A stretch of DNA of 64,000 bases from Scylla paramamosain (lineage: Eukaryota; Arthropoda; Malacostraca; Decapoda; Portunidae). The notes under the pieces are model-generated. The model worked only from the letters and a program-made list of their open reading frames with translations, did no database searches and was not told the origin of the DNA. Shown in pieces: positions 14,955 to 30,280 of the stretch. The first letter of the stretch is position 1; each line of letters opens with the position of its first letter. The translations under genes were made by a program, and so were the position numbers. The stretch is taken from positions 17,857,501 to 17,921,500 of the forward strand of contig NC_087151.1 of NCBI RefSeq assembly GCF_035594125.1, given 5' to 3'.

Positions 14955-15680
14955 TGAGGGACACCTGCTTAGGGCAACAAAAATCCAATAAAAAAAAAAA
15001 GTCCACCAAGATGCCAGTCCTCAAATAGGATCCAAAGCAGTAGCCAAAAATTGAAGGATAAGTGTCTTGAAACCTCCTTCTTGAAGGAATTCTAGTAATA
15101 GGAACGCAAGCAGGGAGTTCCTGAGCTTATCAAAGAAAGGGACAAATGATTGAGAACACTTGCACTAGAGAGGTGGACAGAATAAGGGTGAGAAAGAAAA
15201 GTCTTATGTAGCAAGGCTGTGGGAGGAGAGGAGGCATACAGTTAGCAAGATCAAAAGAGCAGTTAGCAAGAAAATACTGGCAGAAAATAGCAATAGATGC
15301 AACATTGCGGCAATGAGAAAGAAGCTGAAGATAGTCAGTTAAAGGAGAGGAGTCGATGAGACAAAAACCTTTTGATTCCACCCTCTCTAGAAGAGCGGTA
15401 TGAATGGAAGCCATCCCCCATACATGTGGAGCATACTCATATATGGATGGATAAGACTCCTGTACAGAGTTACCAGCTGGAAGGGTGAGAAAAGCTGGTG
15501 GAGACATCTCACAACACCTAACTTCATAAAAGCTGTTTCAGCTAGAGATGAGATGTGAAATTTCCAGTTTAGATTATAAGTAAAAGAAAGACTGAGGATG
15601 TTCAGTGTAGAAGAGGGGGGGGGCAGATGAGTGTCATTGAAGAAAAGGGGATAGTTGTCAGGAAGGCTGTGTCAAATTGA
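14955..15680 (-). mobile_element. Family X retrotransposon, 3' fragment, copy B
   Basis: On the minus strand this matches the last third of family X ORF2: the segment from QFLHLS to the C-terminus, including NWKFHISSLA and the CMPPLLPQPCY region, followed by the 3' UTR with GCAACAAAAATCC. Frameshifts and stops are present, and the 5' end is truncated near 15680. Confidence 0.85.
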
Positions 15681-15689
15681 TAGATGGAG

Positions 15690-16140
15690 GTAAGAGAGTC
15701 CTACCTCTCTGTGGCTTGGCGAGTCATATCTGGGTTGAGTCCATTTACTAATCTCTTGAACCCCTTGTCTTCACAACAGATAGTGGTTGTAAGTCTTCCA
15801 CTCTCATCCTAACAATCTGAGCATCAAGTTTTTTCTTTTTATTCAAATCATTCTTATAGGGCTGAGCCCTAGTGATGGCCTCAATCAGTGTTGGTTGAGC
15901 AGAGGTGGATGGTCTGGGGTTTGACAGCAATTTCCACATCTGCATCCTCCTTCAACTCTGCATATTCAATTAGATGCCTTGTGTGCAGGTGTTTCATCAC
16001 GTTCGATGTACTTCCACTGTATTTCAGTTTATCTTTACACACCAAGTATACAACAACGTTTGTTGCATGTATGTCAACACTGGAGCTGTTCTATTCCGCT
16101 TGGATGCCATTGTTTTACGTGAAATTTAGGCTTAATAAGT
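15690..16140 (-). pseudogene. hAT/ZBED transposase fragment with BED finger
   Basis: Minus-strand frames encode a BED-finger piece, VVYLVCKDKLKYSGSTSNV followed by MKHLHTRHLIEYA (about 16060-15960), then ending in LDAQIVRMRVEDLQPLSVV at about 15830-15770. The order is that of ZBED/hAT transposases, where the finger binds transposon ends. Only the second cysteine of the finger is evident, the middle and dimerisation regions are missing, and frames are broken. The sequence GCCCAGCCCTA at 16847 could be a hAT-type terminus. Confidence 0.75.
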
Positions 16141-19950
<3,810 letters not shown>

Positions 19951-19955
19951 TGTAA

Positions 19956-19964
19956 ATATATATT

Positions 19965-20057
<93 letters not shown>
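19956..20057. repeat. (TA)n microsatellite at a truncated family X end
   Basis: A (TA)n array with a few interruptions at the left separates family X copy C from R1 copy 2. Confidence 0.95.
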
Positions 20058-20060
<3 letters not shown>

Positions 20061-20061
20061 C

Positions 20062-20290
20062 ATGAGAACAATCCTGAGGATTGCTAAATAGAATGAGACT
20101 GACTGAGAATGACAATGTTTTTATATGAGTGGGAAAAAGTGAGAAAGGATGAAGCAAAAATGACACAAAACTTATGAGAGGGAGAGAGAGCGAGGTATTA
20201 CTCCTTGTCCCTTATCTATGACTGATAAGGGGAAGGGAAGGTGACAGGGAGGAAGGTTTGAGACAAGACAAAAGAATTACATAGAAAAAA
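20062..20290 (-). repeat. Dispersed repeat R1, copy 2 (3' part)
   Basis: On the minus strand it matches 39400-39560: TTGTCTCAAACCTTCCTCC, TTTCTCACTT, TCTCATTCTATTTAGCAATC and the palindrome AATCCTCAGGATT. Here the palindrome is followed by (TA)n rather than (GA)n. Confidence 0.8.
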
Positions 20291-20524
20291 CAGGCCATAA
20301 CAGACCTTGCAGTCCTCACGAGGTGACCAGACCTAGGATACTAAGATGATAGTAGAGGAAAAGGACAGGAAAGCAGATGACTTTCTCCCCACCCTCCACT
20401 CCCTCTGGTGTAAGCGGTACAAGAAAACAGATCAGAAAGAAATACCTTATTGAGTTAGAGAAGAAAAAACCCAAAGGAAATTTTATAGGAAAGAAAATAG
20501 ATGAATTGAGGTGCCCCATTTCCT

Positions 20525-22470
20525 GAGGGCAAGGAATTTAATCACTAATAAACAAACACTGTTAGCCGCAGATTGCAAGCTAGATAAAAAATCAAGACAG
20601 TGTTTAAAAGTCTCAACGGTGTTGCAGTCTATCATGTCTCGGGGAAGCCCATTCCATAGATTTACTACTCGATAGAAAAAATAATTTTTTGATTTGTGAG
20701 AATTGAAAGATTTCCCAACAATTTTGGAACCGTTTCCTTGTATGTAATTTGAAGAGTCTATCATAAAATATTTACTGCGGTCCATGTTATCAATGCGTTT
20801 GATGATTTTAAACACCTGTATTAAGTCACCTCTTAGTCTTCTTTGTGTTAATGGGAAAAGATTTAGTTCTTTAAGACACTCTTCATATGATTTGTTTCTT
20901 AGGCTTGGTATAATTTTTACTTTACACTGAACTCTTTCTAATCTATCAATGTCTTTCTGGTAGCAGGGGCACCATGCTTGAACACAATATTCCAAAAGGG
21001 AATGGACTAAAGATTTATACAAAGTGAGGATTGTATCCTTAGATTTATATTCAAAAGATCTGTCCATTAAGCCAATTACTTTATTTACTTTCTTTGCGAC
21101 TTCTAAATATTGTTGGCTAGGTTTTAAGCTACTCGATATTGTCACTCCTAAATTAATTTCGTTGTCAACACTTTTAAGTTGGGTACAATGTAAAATATAC
21201 TTTGCTTCCTCGTTTCTATACCCTACGTGAAGCACTTTGTACTTATCTGCATTAAAACTCATTTGCCAGGTTTGCCCCACTCTGTTAATTTGTCTAGATT
21301 TTTCTGCATTTCTATTACATGTTCATTAGAGACTACAGAATTCATAATTTCGGTATCATCAACAAACTTTGATATTATACTGGTAACACCATCATCTATG
21401 TCATTAATATAAACAAGAAAGAGAACTGGTCCTAAGACTAATCTCTGTGGTACCCCGCTGGTTACATTAGTCCACTTGGATGTTTTTCCATCTATTACTA
21501 CTCTTTGTTTATGGTTGTTTAGCCAGTTTTCAACCCATCTCAACACGTCGCCATTGATACCATGTGATTTTAGTTTAATCATTTGTTTGTGGGGGACTTT
21601 GTTGAAAATCAAGATATATTATATCTACTGCATTACTCTCGTCATACTGGTTCAGAATATCATAGAAGAAGTCTAAAAGATTCATCAAACAAGAGCGTTT
21701 GTTGCAGAAGCCGTGTTGAGTATTTTTAAGTAAGTTGTTTTCTTTTAAGTGATTAACGAATTTATCTCTTATTAGTGTTTCAAGGATTTTGCATACAACT
21801 GAGGTTAAGCTAACTGGCTGATAATTATAAGGTAGGTTAACTGTCTTTTTTGAAAATCGGAGTTACGTTAGCAAGCTTCCATTCATCGGGCATTGTACCA
21901 AACTGCAAGGATTTATTGAACAATATGGTTAATGGTTTAACTAATTCAGATTTTGCTTTTTTTAAGATGTGGGGTGAGATCATGTCATGCCCGGGTGATT
22001 TGCTAACTTTAAGTTAATCAATGCATTTTGACACGTCACTTTCTGTTATGTTGATGCTACTTAGGGTGTCATTCTTATTAAGTTGCACTGCTGGTGCCAT
22101 AGAGATGTTGCTGAGGTCTTCTACTGTAAATAATGAGGCCAAGAAAATGTTTAAAATATTACTAATTTGCTCTTCATCATTAGTGTAATCTCTATTTACG
22201 TCAATTAAGGGTTCAATAGTTGAAATAATCACTCTCTTCTGCCTGATAAAGCTATAAAATTCCTTCGGGTTTTACTCTGGTTCGCAACATGTAACTCGGT
22301 GGACCTTTTGCTGTGTTTGACTAACCTCATTGCTTTACATCTTAGTTCAATGAATTTTGTGTGTTCTTCGTTATTACTGAAGGATTTTAATCTGTTATGG
22401 GCATCCCTCTTGGCATGCAAGCATTCAGCTATTTGTGTGTACCACCACTTGGGCTTAAGGTTTTTAGTGG
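20525..22470 (-). mobile_element. Second CR1/L2-like non-LTR retrotransposon, 5'-truncated
   Basis: Minus-strand pieces in order are the post-endonuclease region (KWWYTQIAECLHAKRDAHNR, 22450), the reverse transcriptase (FNKVPHKQMIKLKSHGINGD, TSGVPQRLVLGPVLF, KFVDDTEIMNS at 21330) and the C-terminal region (WQMSFNADKYKVLHVG, SLVHSLLEYCVQAW, RRLRGDLIQVFKI). It is related to the element at 1700 but clearly a different family. SGVPQR replaces SGVPQG. Many frame breaks make it inactive. Confidence 0.85.
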
Positions 22471-22679
22471 AACGGGGGAGGGAGAAAAAAGGAAAACAGG
22501 GAGGAAGGGAAGTAATAACCAGGAAGGAAAGTACATAGGGCAAGGAAGTAGAGAAAGGGTGAAGGAAGAGGATGGGAGGATGGAGAGAAAGTAGAAAGAA
22601 TAAATATTAACAGCAAGGGTGAGAAGTGACTAAAGAATCAGAGAGAGAGAGAAGAAGTATTGAGAAATAAGTATTCTCT
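22471..22679. other. Purine-rich intronic stretch
   Basis: GGAAGG-type purine-rich sequence without coding motif. Confidence 0.5.
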
Positions 22680-22793
22680 TTTCCTCTTCTTTATTCCTCT
22701 TCGTTTTTCCTTCATCCTTTCCCTTCACATTTATGTTCCTTTCATCCATTTTCATTCTCATTCAATCTCATTCTCTTCAGCAATCATCAGGAT

Positions 22794-22795
<2 letters not shown>
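22680..22795 (+). repeat. Dispersed repeat R1, copy 3 (3' end only)
   Basis: CATTCTCATTCAATCTCATT followed by AGCAATCATCAGGATTCTC matches the last part of the other R1 copies. A (CT)n array follows directly. Confidence 0.65.
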
Positions 22796-23206
<411 letters not shown>

Positions 23207-23281
<75 letters not shown>

Positions 23282-23308
23282 ATACACACACACACACACA
23301 CACACACG
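23207..23308. repeat. (GA)n then (AC)n microsatellite
   Basis: About 35 GA units, ATAT, then about 13 AC units. Confidence 0.95.
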
Positions 23309-23463
23309 CACAAACACGGTTTTAGGTGTGATGGTATTGCATGGCCAGTTTGGCAAACTGTTCGGGCATTCGCCGAGTAGGGAAATTTCCCATGAACTGC
23401 ATTGCTGTCTCTATAGGACCAACAGTTTAACACCTTGGTGGAAAGGACAGACAACTGTTCTTC

Positions 23464-23563
<100 letters not shown>

Positions 23564-23566
23564 ATT

Positions 23567-25470
23567 GTATGATCTGTATCTTGTTCTATCACTCCAATCC
23601 CTCCTCAGGATCCCCCTGAGCAGAGGTGCCTCTGGCATTTTGCCTCTGCTAGTTTGCAGGACCTGAGGAGGTATTTTGCTGATTTTCCCTGGAATGACTA
23701 CTATTTCTGTGTCAGACACCCGTCTTTGTGTGCCGAGCACATAACAGAGGTGATATTGTCTGGCATGGAGGTGTACATTCCTCACTTTTTCTCGACATAA
23801 ACCTTCTAAACCTTGGTTTAACACAGCTTGTTCTTGTGCTATACATGATAGAGAGGTGGCCCACAAAAGGTACTTAAGCCATCCATCACCAGAATCTCAT
23901 GTACTTTATATTTCTGCCCGGAACCATGCCAAGTCTGTTCTTCAACTAGCCAAAAACTCCTTAACAGAAAGTGTCAAAATCTTTCAAGATCTAACTCCCC
24001 TTGTGACTTCTGGCATCTAGCCAAAAATATCTCCAATAACTTTGCTTCTTCTTCTTTCCCTCCTTTATTTCAACCAGATGGCACCACTGATATCACATCT
24101 ATCTCTACAGCTGAACTCTTCACTTAAACCTTTGCTAAAAACTCTACCTTGCACAATTCTGGGCTTGTTCCTCCTACTCCTCCACCCTCTGACTACTTTA
24201 TGCTACCTATTAAAATTCTTTGCAATGATGTTTTCCATGCCCTTGCTGGCCTAAACCTTTGGAAGGCTTATGGACCTGATGGGGTCCCTCCTATTGTTCT
24301 CTGAAACTGTACCTCTGTGCTTGCACCTTGCCTACTCAAACTCTTTCAGCTCTGTCTGTCAACATCTACCTTTCCTTCTTGTTGGAAGTTTGCCTACATT
24401 CAGCCTGTTCCTAAAAAGGATGACCATTCTAATCTCTCAAACTACCATCCTATTGCTTTAATTTCCTGCCTATCTAAAGTTTTTGATTCTATCCTCAACA
24501 AGAAGATTCTTAAACATCTATCACTTCACAACCTTCTATCTGATCGCCAGTATGGGTTCCGTCAAGGCTGCTCTACTGGCTTTCCTTGAGTCTTGGTCAT
24601 CCTTTTTAGAGATTTTGGTGAAAATTTTGCTGTTGCCTTGAATATATCAAAAGCTTTTGATAGAGTCTGGCACAAAGCTTTGATTTCCAAACTACCCTCC
24701 TATGGTTTCTATCCTTCTCTCTGTAACTTCATCTCAAGTTTTCTTTCTGACCATTCTGTTGCTGTTGTGGTAGATGGTCACTGTTCTTCACCTAAATCTA
24801 TAAACAGTGGTGTTCCTCAGGGTTCTGTCCTGTCACCCACTCTCTTCTTATTATTCATCAATGCCCTTCTAAACCAAACTTCTTGTCCTATCCACTCCTA
24901 CGCTGATGATACCACCCTGCACTTTTCCATGTCTTTTCATAGATGTCCAATCCTTCAGGAAGTAAATATTTCATACAGGGAAGCCACAGAATGCCTGGCT
25001 TCTGATATTTCTAAAATTTCTGATTGGGGCAGGGCAAACTTAGTATTGTTCAATGCCTCAAAAACTCAATTCCTCCACCTATCAACTCAACACAACCTTC
25101 CAGACAACTATCCCCTCCTCTTCAGTGACACTCAACTGTCCCCCCTCTTCTACAATGAACATCCTCGGTCTGTCCTTTACTTATAATCTGAACTGGAAAC
25201 TTCACATCTCATCTCTAGCTAAAACAGCTTCTATGAAGTTAGGCATTCTGAGATGTCTCCACCAGTTTTTCTCACCCTCCCCCCAGCTGCTAACTCTTTA
25301 TCTGTCCTTGTATGGAGTATGTTTCACATGTCTGGGGGGATTCCACTCATACTGCTCTTCTAGACAGGGTGGAATCAAAAGTTTTTCATCTCATCAACTC
25401 CTCTCCTCTGACTGTCTTCAACCTCTCTCTCATCGCTGCAATGTTCCATCTCTAGCTGTCTTCTACCACA
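23567..25470 (+). mobile_element. Family X retrotransposon copy D, left part
   Basis: This begins at the equivalent of 58070 in the reference copy and runs to the codons for VFYHNF near the C-terminus. It has many substitutions, several stops (for example TGA at 24302), a loss of about 12 bases near 24585 and [10 protein letters not shown] intact near 24900. The sequence stops abruptly at 25470 where the DIRS-like element begins, and the remaining C-terminal part resumes at 30281. Confidence 0.92.
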
Positions 25471-25548
25471 ATTTTACTTCGGCAAAATCACCTATCTGCT
25501 GGGCGGACATTTCCCATGAGAGAGAGTGCGTCACGCGCTGCCGGCAGT
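25471..25548 (+). repeat. DIRS-like left inverted terminal repeat
   Basis: It runs from ATTTTACTTCGGCAAAATC through CTGGGCGGACATTTCCCATG to GCGCTGCCGGCAG. Its reverse complement appears at 30157 onward and, for the outer 50 bases, at 29927. Confidence 0.88.
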
Positions 25549-25780
25549 TGTTTGCTGATCGCAGCGTTGGGCAGACACGGTCATTCTGGGTCATACGGAC
25601 TTCCAAGTTTTTGCTGTTTTCTTTCAGATAAGGCCACGATGCTTGTTACGCAGGTACAGTGCCTTCAACTTCGTTACCCGTTTTTGGGGCGAGTTGTATT
25701 ATTGGTATATCGGTCTCCACTGACGATGGAACTGTGTGGGAAGCTTACGGCTTTGTTCTCCTTATCGCAGTGCGGCAGCC

Positions 25781-26770
25781 ATGTCGGAGTCTGGTGAAGC
25801 GTCCTCTGCCTCTCGATCCCCTTCCCCTCCTGCCCCACGTGCCTTCTGTGGGCCTTCTCCTCTCCCTGGGTCCACTGTTCGCCTGGGGGGCTGGGGTTTG
25901 TCGCCTCCTTGTTCTGCCACTTTTTCTGGTTTCTCGGCCAGGATGAGTGAGGATGAGGCAGTGTCGATGCCTGCCGCCCCTGCTGACAGCACCTTAATTC
26001 AGGGCACTAAGGCCTTTGGTCCTTCTGACACGGTGGTTGCTGACATTGACAATAGAGTGGCAGAGATGGTAAACTTTCTCTTTGATAATGGTATGAGAGA
26101 GGAGGACTACAAGGCCATGTGTGAGGACGATGTTGTCAAGAGGCCTAATAACTGCCATGCTCTTGCGCCAGTGGAATGCAACCCACAGGTGTTGGAGGCC
26201 CTGAAGCTGGATGCCAGGAAGACAGACTTCCGCTTGAAGGAGGTAAATAAGGACATCCTGCGGGCTTCAACCATTATCACCAAATCCTTAGTGGCGCTGG
26301 ATGATTTGGCTGAACAGGAAGGTAACCCCAAGTTGGCACATGAGGTGAGCATGCTAAATGGTGCACTGGCATTGCTAGGCAATGCCAATCACAGGAACAA
26401 TTTGGCCAGGCGTTTTGTCATGAAACGCGAGATAAACTATAAATATGCTCATCTTTGTTCAGATAAGGTGCCAATTACTCGCTTTCTGTTCGGTGACGAT
26501 GTGTCCCAGTCTGCCAGACAAACTGAGGAAGCGGAGAAACTGCGGAGTAAGTTCTCGCAGAAAAAGCCTGCCTTTACTAGCAAGTTCGCAGGTAAACGCC
26601 CTGGTGGATATTGGAACAAGCCTGCTAGTAGGGGATATTACGCCAGGTTCCAACCCTACGGGCAACAGAGGTATGGCTCCAGGGCTGCCCCACGACTGCC
26701 TTCCACTCGTCAGGATGTGGAGCCAAAAAACTCCAAGGGCCGGGGCGGCCGCAGCAGGCAGCCCCAGTAA
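25781..26770 (+). CDS. DIRS-like gag protein, 329 aa
   Basis: The ATG at 25781 (MSESGEAS) is chosen because it is the first ATG of the frame with a Ser/Pro-rich start typical of these proteins; the open frame extends a little upstream through GTG. The middle (about residues 65-255) is helical and includes NNLARRFVMKREINYKYAHL and a segment ending TRFLFGDDV, which resemble DIRS gag proteins. The C-terminal 75 residues are rich in Gly, Arg, Tyr and Gln (YWNKPASRGYYARFQPYG), likely RNA binding. No zinc knuckle is seen. The frame is intact. The RT frame overlaps its end in another phase. Confidence 0.8.
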   Translation: MSESGEASSASRSPSPPAPRAFCGPSPLPGSTVRLGGWGLSPPCSATFSGFSARMSEDEAVSMPAAPADSTLIQGTKAFGPSDTVVADIDNRVAEMVNFLFDNGMREEDYKAMCEDDVVKRPNNCHALAPVECNPQVLEALKLDARKTDFRLKEVNKDILRASTIITKSLVALDDLAEQEGNPKLAHEVSMLNGALALLGNANHRNNLARRFVMKREINYKYAHLCSDKVPITRFLFGDDVSQSARQTEEAEKLRSKFSQKKPAFTSKFAGKRPGGYWNKPASRGYYARFQPYGQQRYGSRAAPRLPSTRQDVEPKNSKGRGGRSRQPQ

Positions 26771-28815
26771 ACTTACAGGCAAGTGCATGTTTTGAAGCTG
26801 GCAGACTACACTCTTTCCTGCATGAGTGGCGTAAAATTACCAGTGACCCTGTCATTTTGGATATTGTTCAGCATTGCCACCTTGATATTGATGTCGATAG
26901 TGTTCATCCTTTATTTTTTAATGATTTGGAATACAGGTTCAACACTGTGCAACAGGGGATAATTTCTGGAGAGATCAAAAAACTTTTACAGCTTAAAGTC
27001 ATTAAAGTCACACACAAACAAACTCAGCAGGTTATCTCTCCTATTTTTTTGCGAGAAAAGAAAAACGGGGAATTTCGCCTGGTTCTTAACTTGGAGAGGT
27101 TAAACAAATACATACCATATAAACATTTTAAAATGGAAAATTTTGAACAGGCCATCAGGCTCATCAACCAGGGTGATTTTTTGGCTTCTGTCGATCTCAG
27201 GCATGCTTATTATTCTGTTAGGGTTGCAGATGAGCAACAACGATTTTTATGTTTTACATGGCAAGGTGTTATCTATCAATTCACCTGCCTCCCTAATGGC
27301 ATTTCTGAGGGACCTCGGCTTTTCACCAAACTGATGAAGCCAGTATTTGCTACTTTAAGGCAGGAAGGATACACTATCACCAGCTTTATAGATGACACAT
27401 TAATTTGCAGTAACTCTTACTCAGGATGTCTTCAGGCGATTCAGGCCACCATTTCTCTGTTGCAGAGGTTAGGCTTTTGTATCAATATGGAGAAGTCTGT
27501 TCTCACCCCCACACAATGTATTGAATACCTAGGCAATGTTATTAACACCAAGTTCATGACTGCCTCTTTACCTGAGCGTAGACTAATCAAAATTTGCCAA
27601 GGATGTGCAGAACTTTTGTGTAAAGATGTTGCCCCCATTCGAGAGGTGGCCAGGGTGATCGGCCTCATGGTGGCTGCGATCCCAGCAGTGGAGTTAGGTA
27701 AACTTCACTACAGGAAGTTGGAGGGGGGAAAAATTGCCGCTTTGAAACAGGAGTATGGTAATTTTGACAGGCCTTTGAATATTACTGCAGACATGAAACT
27801 AGACCTTTCCTGGTGATTAGACAATGTGGACAGACACCACAGACACATTTTTAGGCCAGGTACTGACATCGATTTATTTACTGATGCCTCCAGCCTTGGT
27901 TGGGGGGATCATTTGGGGTGTCAGATTACAAGTGGTACTTGGTCCCTGGATGAAAAGGAGCTTCACATTAACATCCTGGAGATGAAAGCCATTCTATTCT
28001 CTTTGCAAGCATTTGAACATGAGCTGGAAGGTAGACATGTTAGAGTTTTTTGTGATAATACCACTGCCATAAACTATGTCAATGAAATGGGAGGCACAAA
28101 GTCCAAGTCCTGTAATGATGTTGCTACCCAGATTTGGGATTGGTGTCTGGAACATGACTCATGGGTTACATGCTCGCACATACCGGGGAAGGACAACACC
28201 TTGGCTGATATAGCCTCTCGCAAGATTAATGACAGACATGAGTGGAAACTCGACTCACACATTTTTACTACCTTGTATAATGTTTTTGGGACACCGTCCA
28301 TTGATTTATTTGCCTCAAGGCTTAACAAACAGGTTAATACATTCTGTTCGTGGTTGCCAGATCCGGAGGCTAAATATTTTGATGCTTTTTCCTTGGACTG
28401 GTCAAACTTTGATTTGTCTGACATTTTCCCCCAATTCTCATTAATTGCTAGGTGCCTTCAGAAGTTACGTGCGGAGCAAGCACGAGGCTGGATGGTGGTT
28501 CCTCTGTGGCCGTCCCAGTTTTGGATGGGCATGCTGCTCCAGTTGCTAATAGACTTCCCACGTTTGATAATGAACAGGAGGAATGTTCTAACACACCCGT
28601 CCACAACAGATCCACACCCCATCATGTCCCACACGAGGCTCATGGCATGCCTTCTGTCAGGGAAAACTTGCAGAAACGAGGAGTTTCGCCGGCTGCTGCG
28701 GACATCATACTTGCCTCCTGGAAACCAGGTACTGAGAGGCAATACCGCCCACATGTCCAGAGGTGGTCGTTGTTTTGTGGTAGACGGAATGTCGATCCCA
28801 CTTCTCCAACTGTAG
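26767..28815 (+). pseudogene. DIRS-like reverse transcriptase-RNase H, one internal stop
   Basis: The frame is open from within the end of gag (AAPVNLQ) and shows GRLHSFLHEWRKITSDPVIL before the RT. RT blocks include FRLVLNLERLNKYIP, ASVDLRHAYYSVRV, LPNGISEGPRLFTKL and the catalytic FIDDTLI near 27388. RNase H follows with DLFTDASSLGWG, LHINILEMKAI, VFCDNTTAINYV and HIPGKDNTLADIASR, so all four acidic residues are present. The last part (DLFASRLNKQVNTFCSWLPD, VVPLWPSQFWMG) is the region that follows RNase H in DIRS and Ngaro elements. A single TGA at 27814-27816, where related proteins have WW, separates RT from RNase H. Otherwise the frame is clean. Confidence 0.9.
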
Positions 28816-29630
28816 GTCACATTGTAAATTTTTTGACGGAAACCTTTGACAGGGGTGTGGGTTATGAGTGTGTGAACACTGTGAGGGGTGCCCTGTCTTC
28901 TCTCGGCATTGTGGTGGACGGATGCAGGGCAGGAAATCACCCTTTGGTCATCCGATTCATGAGAGGGGTTTTCAATCTTAGAACTCCTCAGCCCAGGTAC
29001 ACTGACACTTGGGACGTCCGACCTGTCTTAGAGCAACTAAGGTCCATGTTCCCCTTACATGCATTAACCCTTAAAGAATTAACGCTAAAATTGGTTATGA
29101 TGATGGCCTTAACTCAAGCTGCCAGAATTCAAACTTTACAACTACTGTTAATCAGAGACATGCTCATTAATGAACACTCCATTTCAGTACAGTTGGGGGG
29201 CACTCTTAAACAATCCAGACCAAATTTTAACATCAACAGGGTCACATTCCATCGTTACCCTAAGGATCCACGATTATGTGTCTGTAGCACTCTCCTGAGG
29301 TACATTGATGTGACTAAAGAGCTTAGACAGGATGAGATGCACACTGATGCCAGGCTCCTCATTAGCTTCATAAAACCCCACAAATCAGTTTCCAAAGACA
29401 CTATTGCCCGTTGGGTCAGGACCATTCTCCGCATGTCCGGCATAGACATCTCAAAGTTTTCCGCTGGTAGTGTGCGGCCAGCAGCAGCTTCAAAAGCTGG
29501 AGTGGCGGCTGTCCCTGTCGCATGCATTATGGCTAAGGCGGGCTGGTCTAGGGAATCTACCTTTGCAAAATATTATAATAAGAACATTGTGGCTGCTTCT
29601 GACCTTTTTCAGGATGCAGTGCTAGAATAA
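28452..29630 (+). CDS. DIRS-like tyrosine recombinase, up to 392 aa
   Basis: This enzyme integrates the circular DIRS intermediate. The open frame starts inside the RNase H frame in another phase; the first ATG with family-like sequence is at 28647 (MPSVRENLQKRGVSPA). Numbered from 28452, the core-binding domain covers about residues 66-190 (SWKPGTERQYRPHVQRW). The catalytic domain has R225 (TQAARIQTLQ), R342 (SAGSVRPAAASKAG), W365 and Y375/Y376 (STFAKYYNK). In the H-x-x-R box the usual histidine is glycine (G339). There is no stop or shift. The substitution may impair catalysis or be a family variant. Confidence 0.88.
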   Translation: MPSEVTCGASTRLDGGSSVAVPVLDGHAAPVANRLPTFDNEQEECSNTPVHNRSTPHHVPHEAHGMPSVRENLQKRGVSPAAADIILASWKPGTERQYRPHVQRWSLFCGRRNVDPTSPTVGHIVNFLTETFDRGVGYECVNTVRGALSSLGIVVDGCRAGNHPLVIRFMRGVFNLRTPQPRYTDTWDVRPVLEQLRSMFPLHALTLKELTLKLVMMMALTQAARIQTLQLLLIRDMLINEHSISVQLGGTLKQSRPNFNINRVTFHRYPKDPRLCVCSTLLRYIDVTKELRQDEMHTDARLLISFIKPHKSVSKDTIARWVRTILRMSGIDISKFSAGSVRPAAASKAGVAAVPVACIMAKAGWSRESTFAKYYNKNIVAASDLFQDAVLE

Positions 29631-29639
29631 GACATGATT

Positions 29640-29926
29640 TGGGTTTGTTGCTGCACTCCAGTGTTGCAGTACACGGATATTTTAAGTATTTAGTATCTAG
29701 TACCTTAGGTTTACCTTATGATGTGAACTGTTACCATATTTCAACATTGTTTGTAGATTGGATTAAGTTGGATGCAATGTACCTTATTTTATGCACCAAT
29801 TGTATGATTGTCTCATGTACAAGATCCTTCCATGGAATAATAGTTATAGTACTGTTTCTTGTGGGGCATTTCCTTTTCCTCTCTACTATTGCATCCTCCC
29901 TCGTCATCCACATGGCTTCAAAGCCT
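29640..29926 (+). other. DIRS-like 3' noncoding region
   Basis: Sequence between the recombinase stop and the internal complementary region. No motif is seen. Confidence 0.6.
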
Positions 29927-30067
29927 CATGGGAAATGTCCGCCCAGCAGATAGGTGATTTTGCTGAAGTAAAATTAACAAAGTACACGAGACTTACCGTA
30001 GGTCAGTTGAAGTGTACTTCTAATTTTTCGAGGCAAATCACCTCTGCTGGTGCGGAGATTTCACATG
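29927..30067 (+). repeat. DIRS internal complementary region
   Basis: Bases 29927-29972 are complementary to the outer left repeat (25471-25518 region). Bases 29972-30067 are complementary to the outer right repeat (30185-30280). The join between them, GTAAAATTAACAAAG, is the expected circle-junction sequence. Confidence 0.9.
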
Positions 30068-30156
30068 CCCTCCTCTCCCTCCCTACCTTAAGCTCTACAG
30101 GTTACTTAATTTCCTAATTGGTTCATCATGTGGATGTCGAGTCCTTGCTTTAAAGT

Positions 30157-30280
30157 CTGCCGGCAGCGCGTGACACACTCTCTCTCATGTGAAATCTCCG
30201 CACCAGCAGAGGTGATTTGCCTCGAAAAATTAGAAGTACACTTCAACTGACCTACGGTAAGTCTCGTGTACTTTGTTAAT
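30157..30280 (+). repeat. DIRS-like right inverted terminal repeat
   Basis: It starts CTGCCGGCAGCGCGTGAC, passes AATCTCCGCACCAGCAGAGG and ends GTGTACTTTGTTAAT. The inner part is the inverse of the left repeat; the outer part is longer and diverged. Confidence 0.88.

Larger units (their letters stand above)
25471..30280 (+). mobile_element. DIRS-like tyrosine-recombinase retrotransposon, about 4.8 kb
   Basis: The order is gag, reverse transcriptase with RNase H, then an overlapping tyrosine recombinase. Left terminal repeat 25471-25548 and right terminal repeat 30157-30280 are inverted relative to each other, and the internal region 29927-30067 is complementary first to the left end and then to the right end. 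This is the defining architecture of DIRS elements, which use that region to form a circle before recombination. It splits a family X copy. All three frames are long but the RT frame has one stop. Confidence 0.94.
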
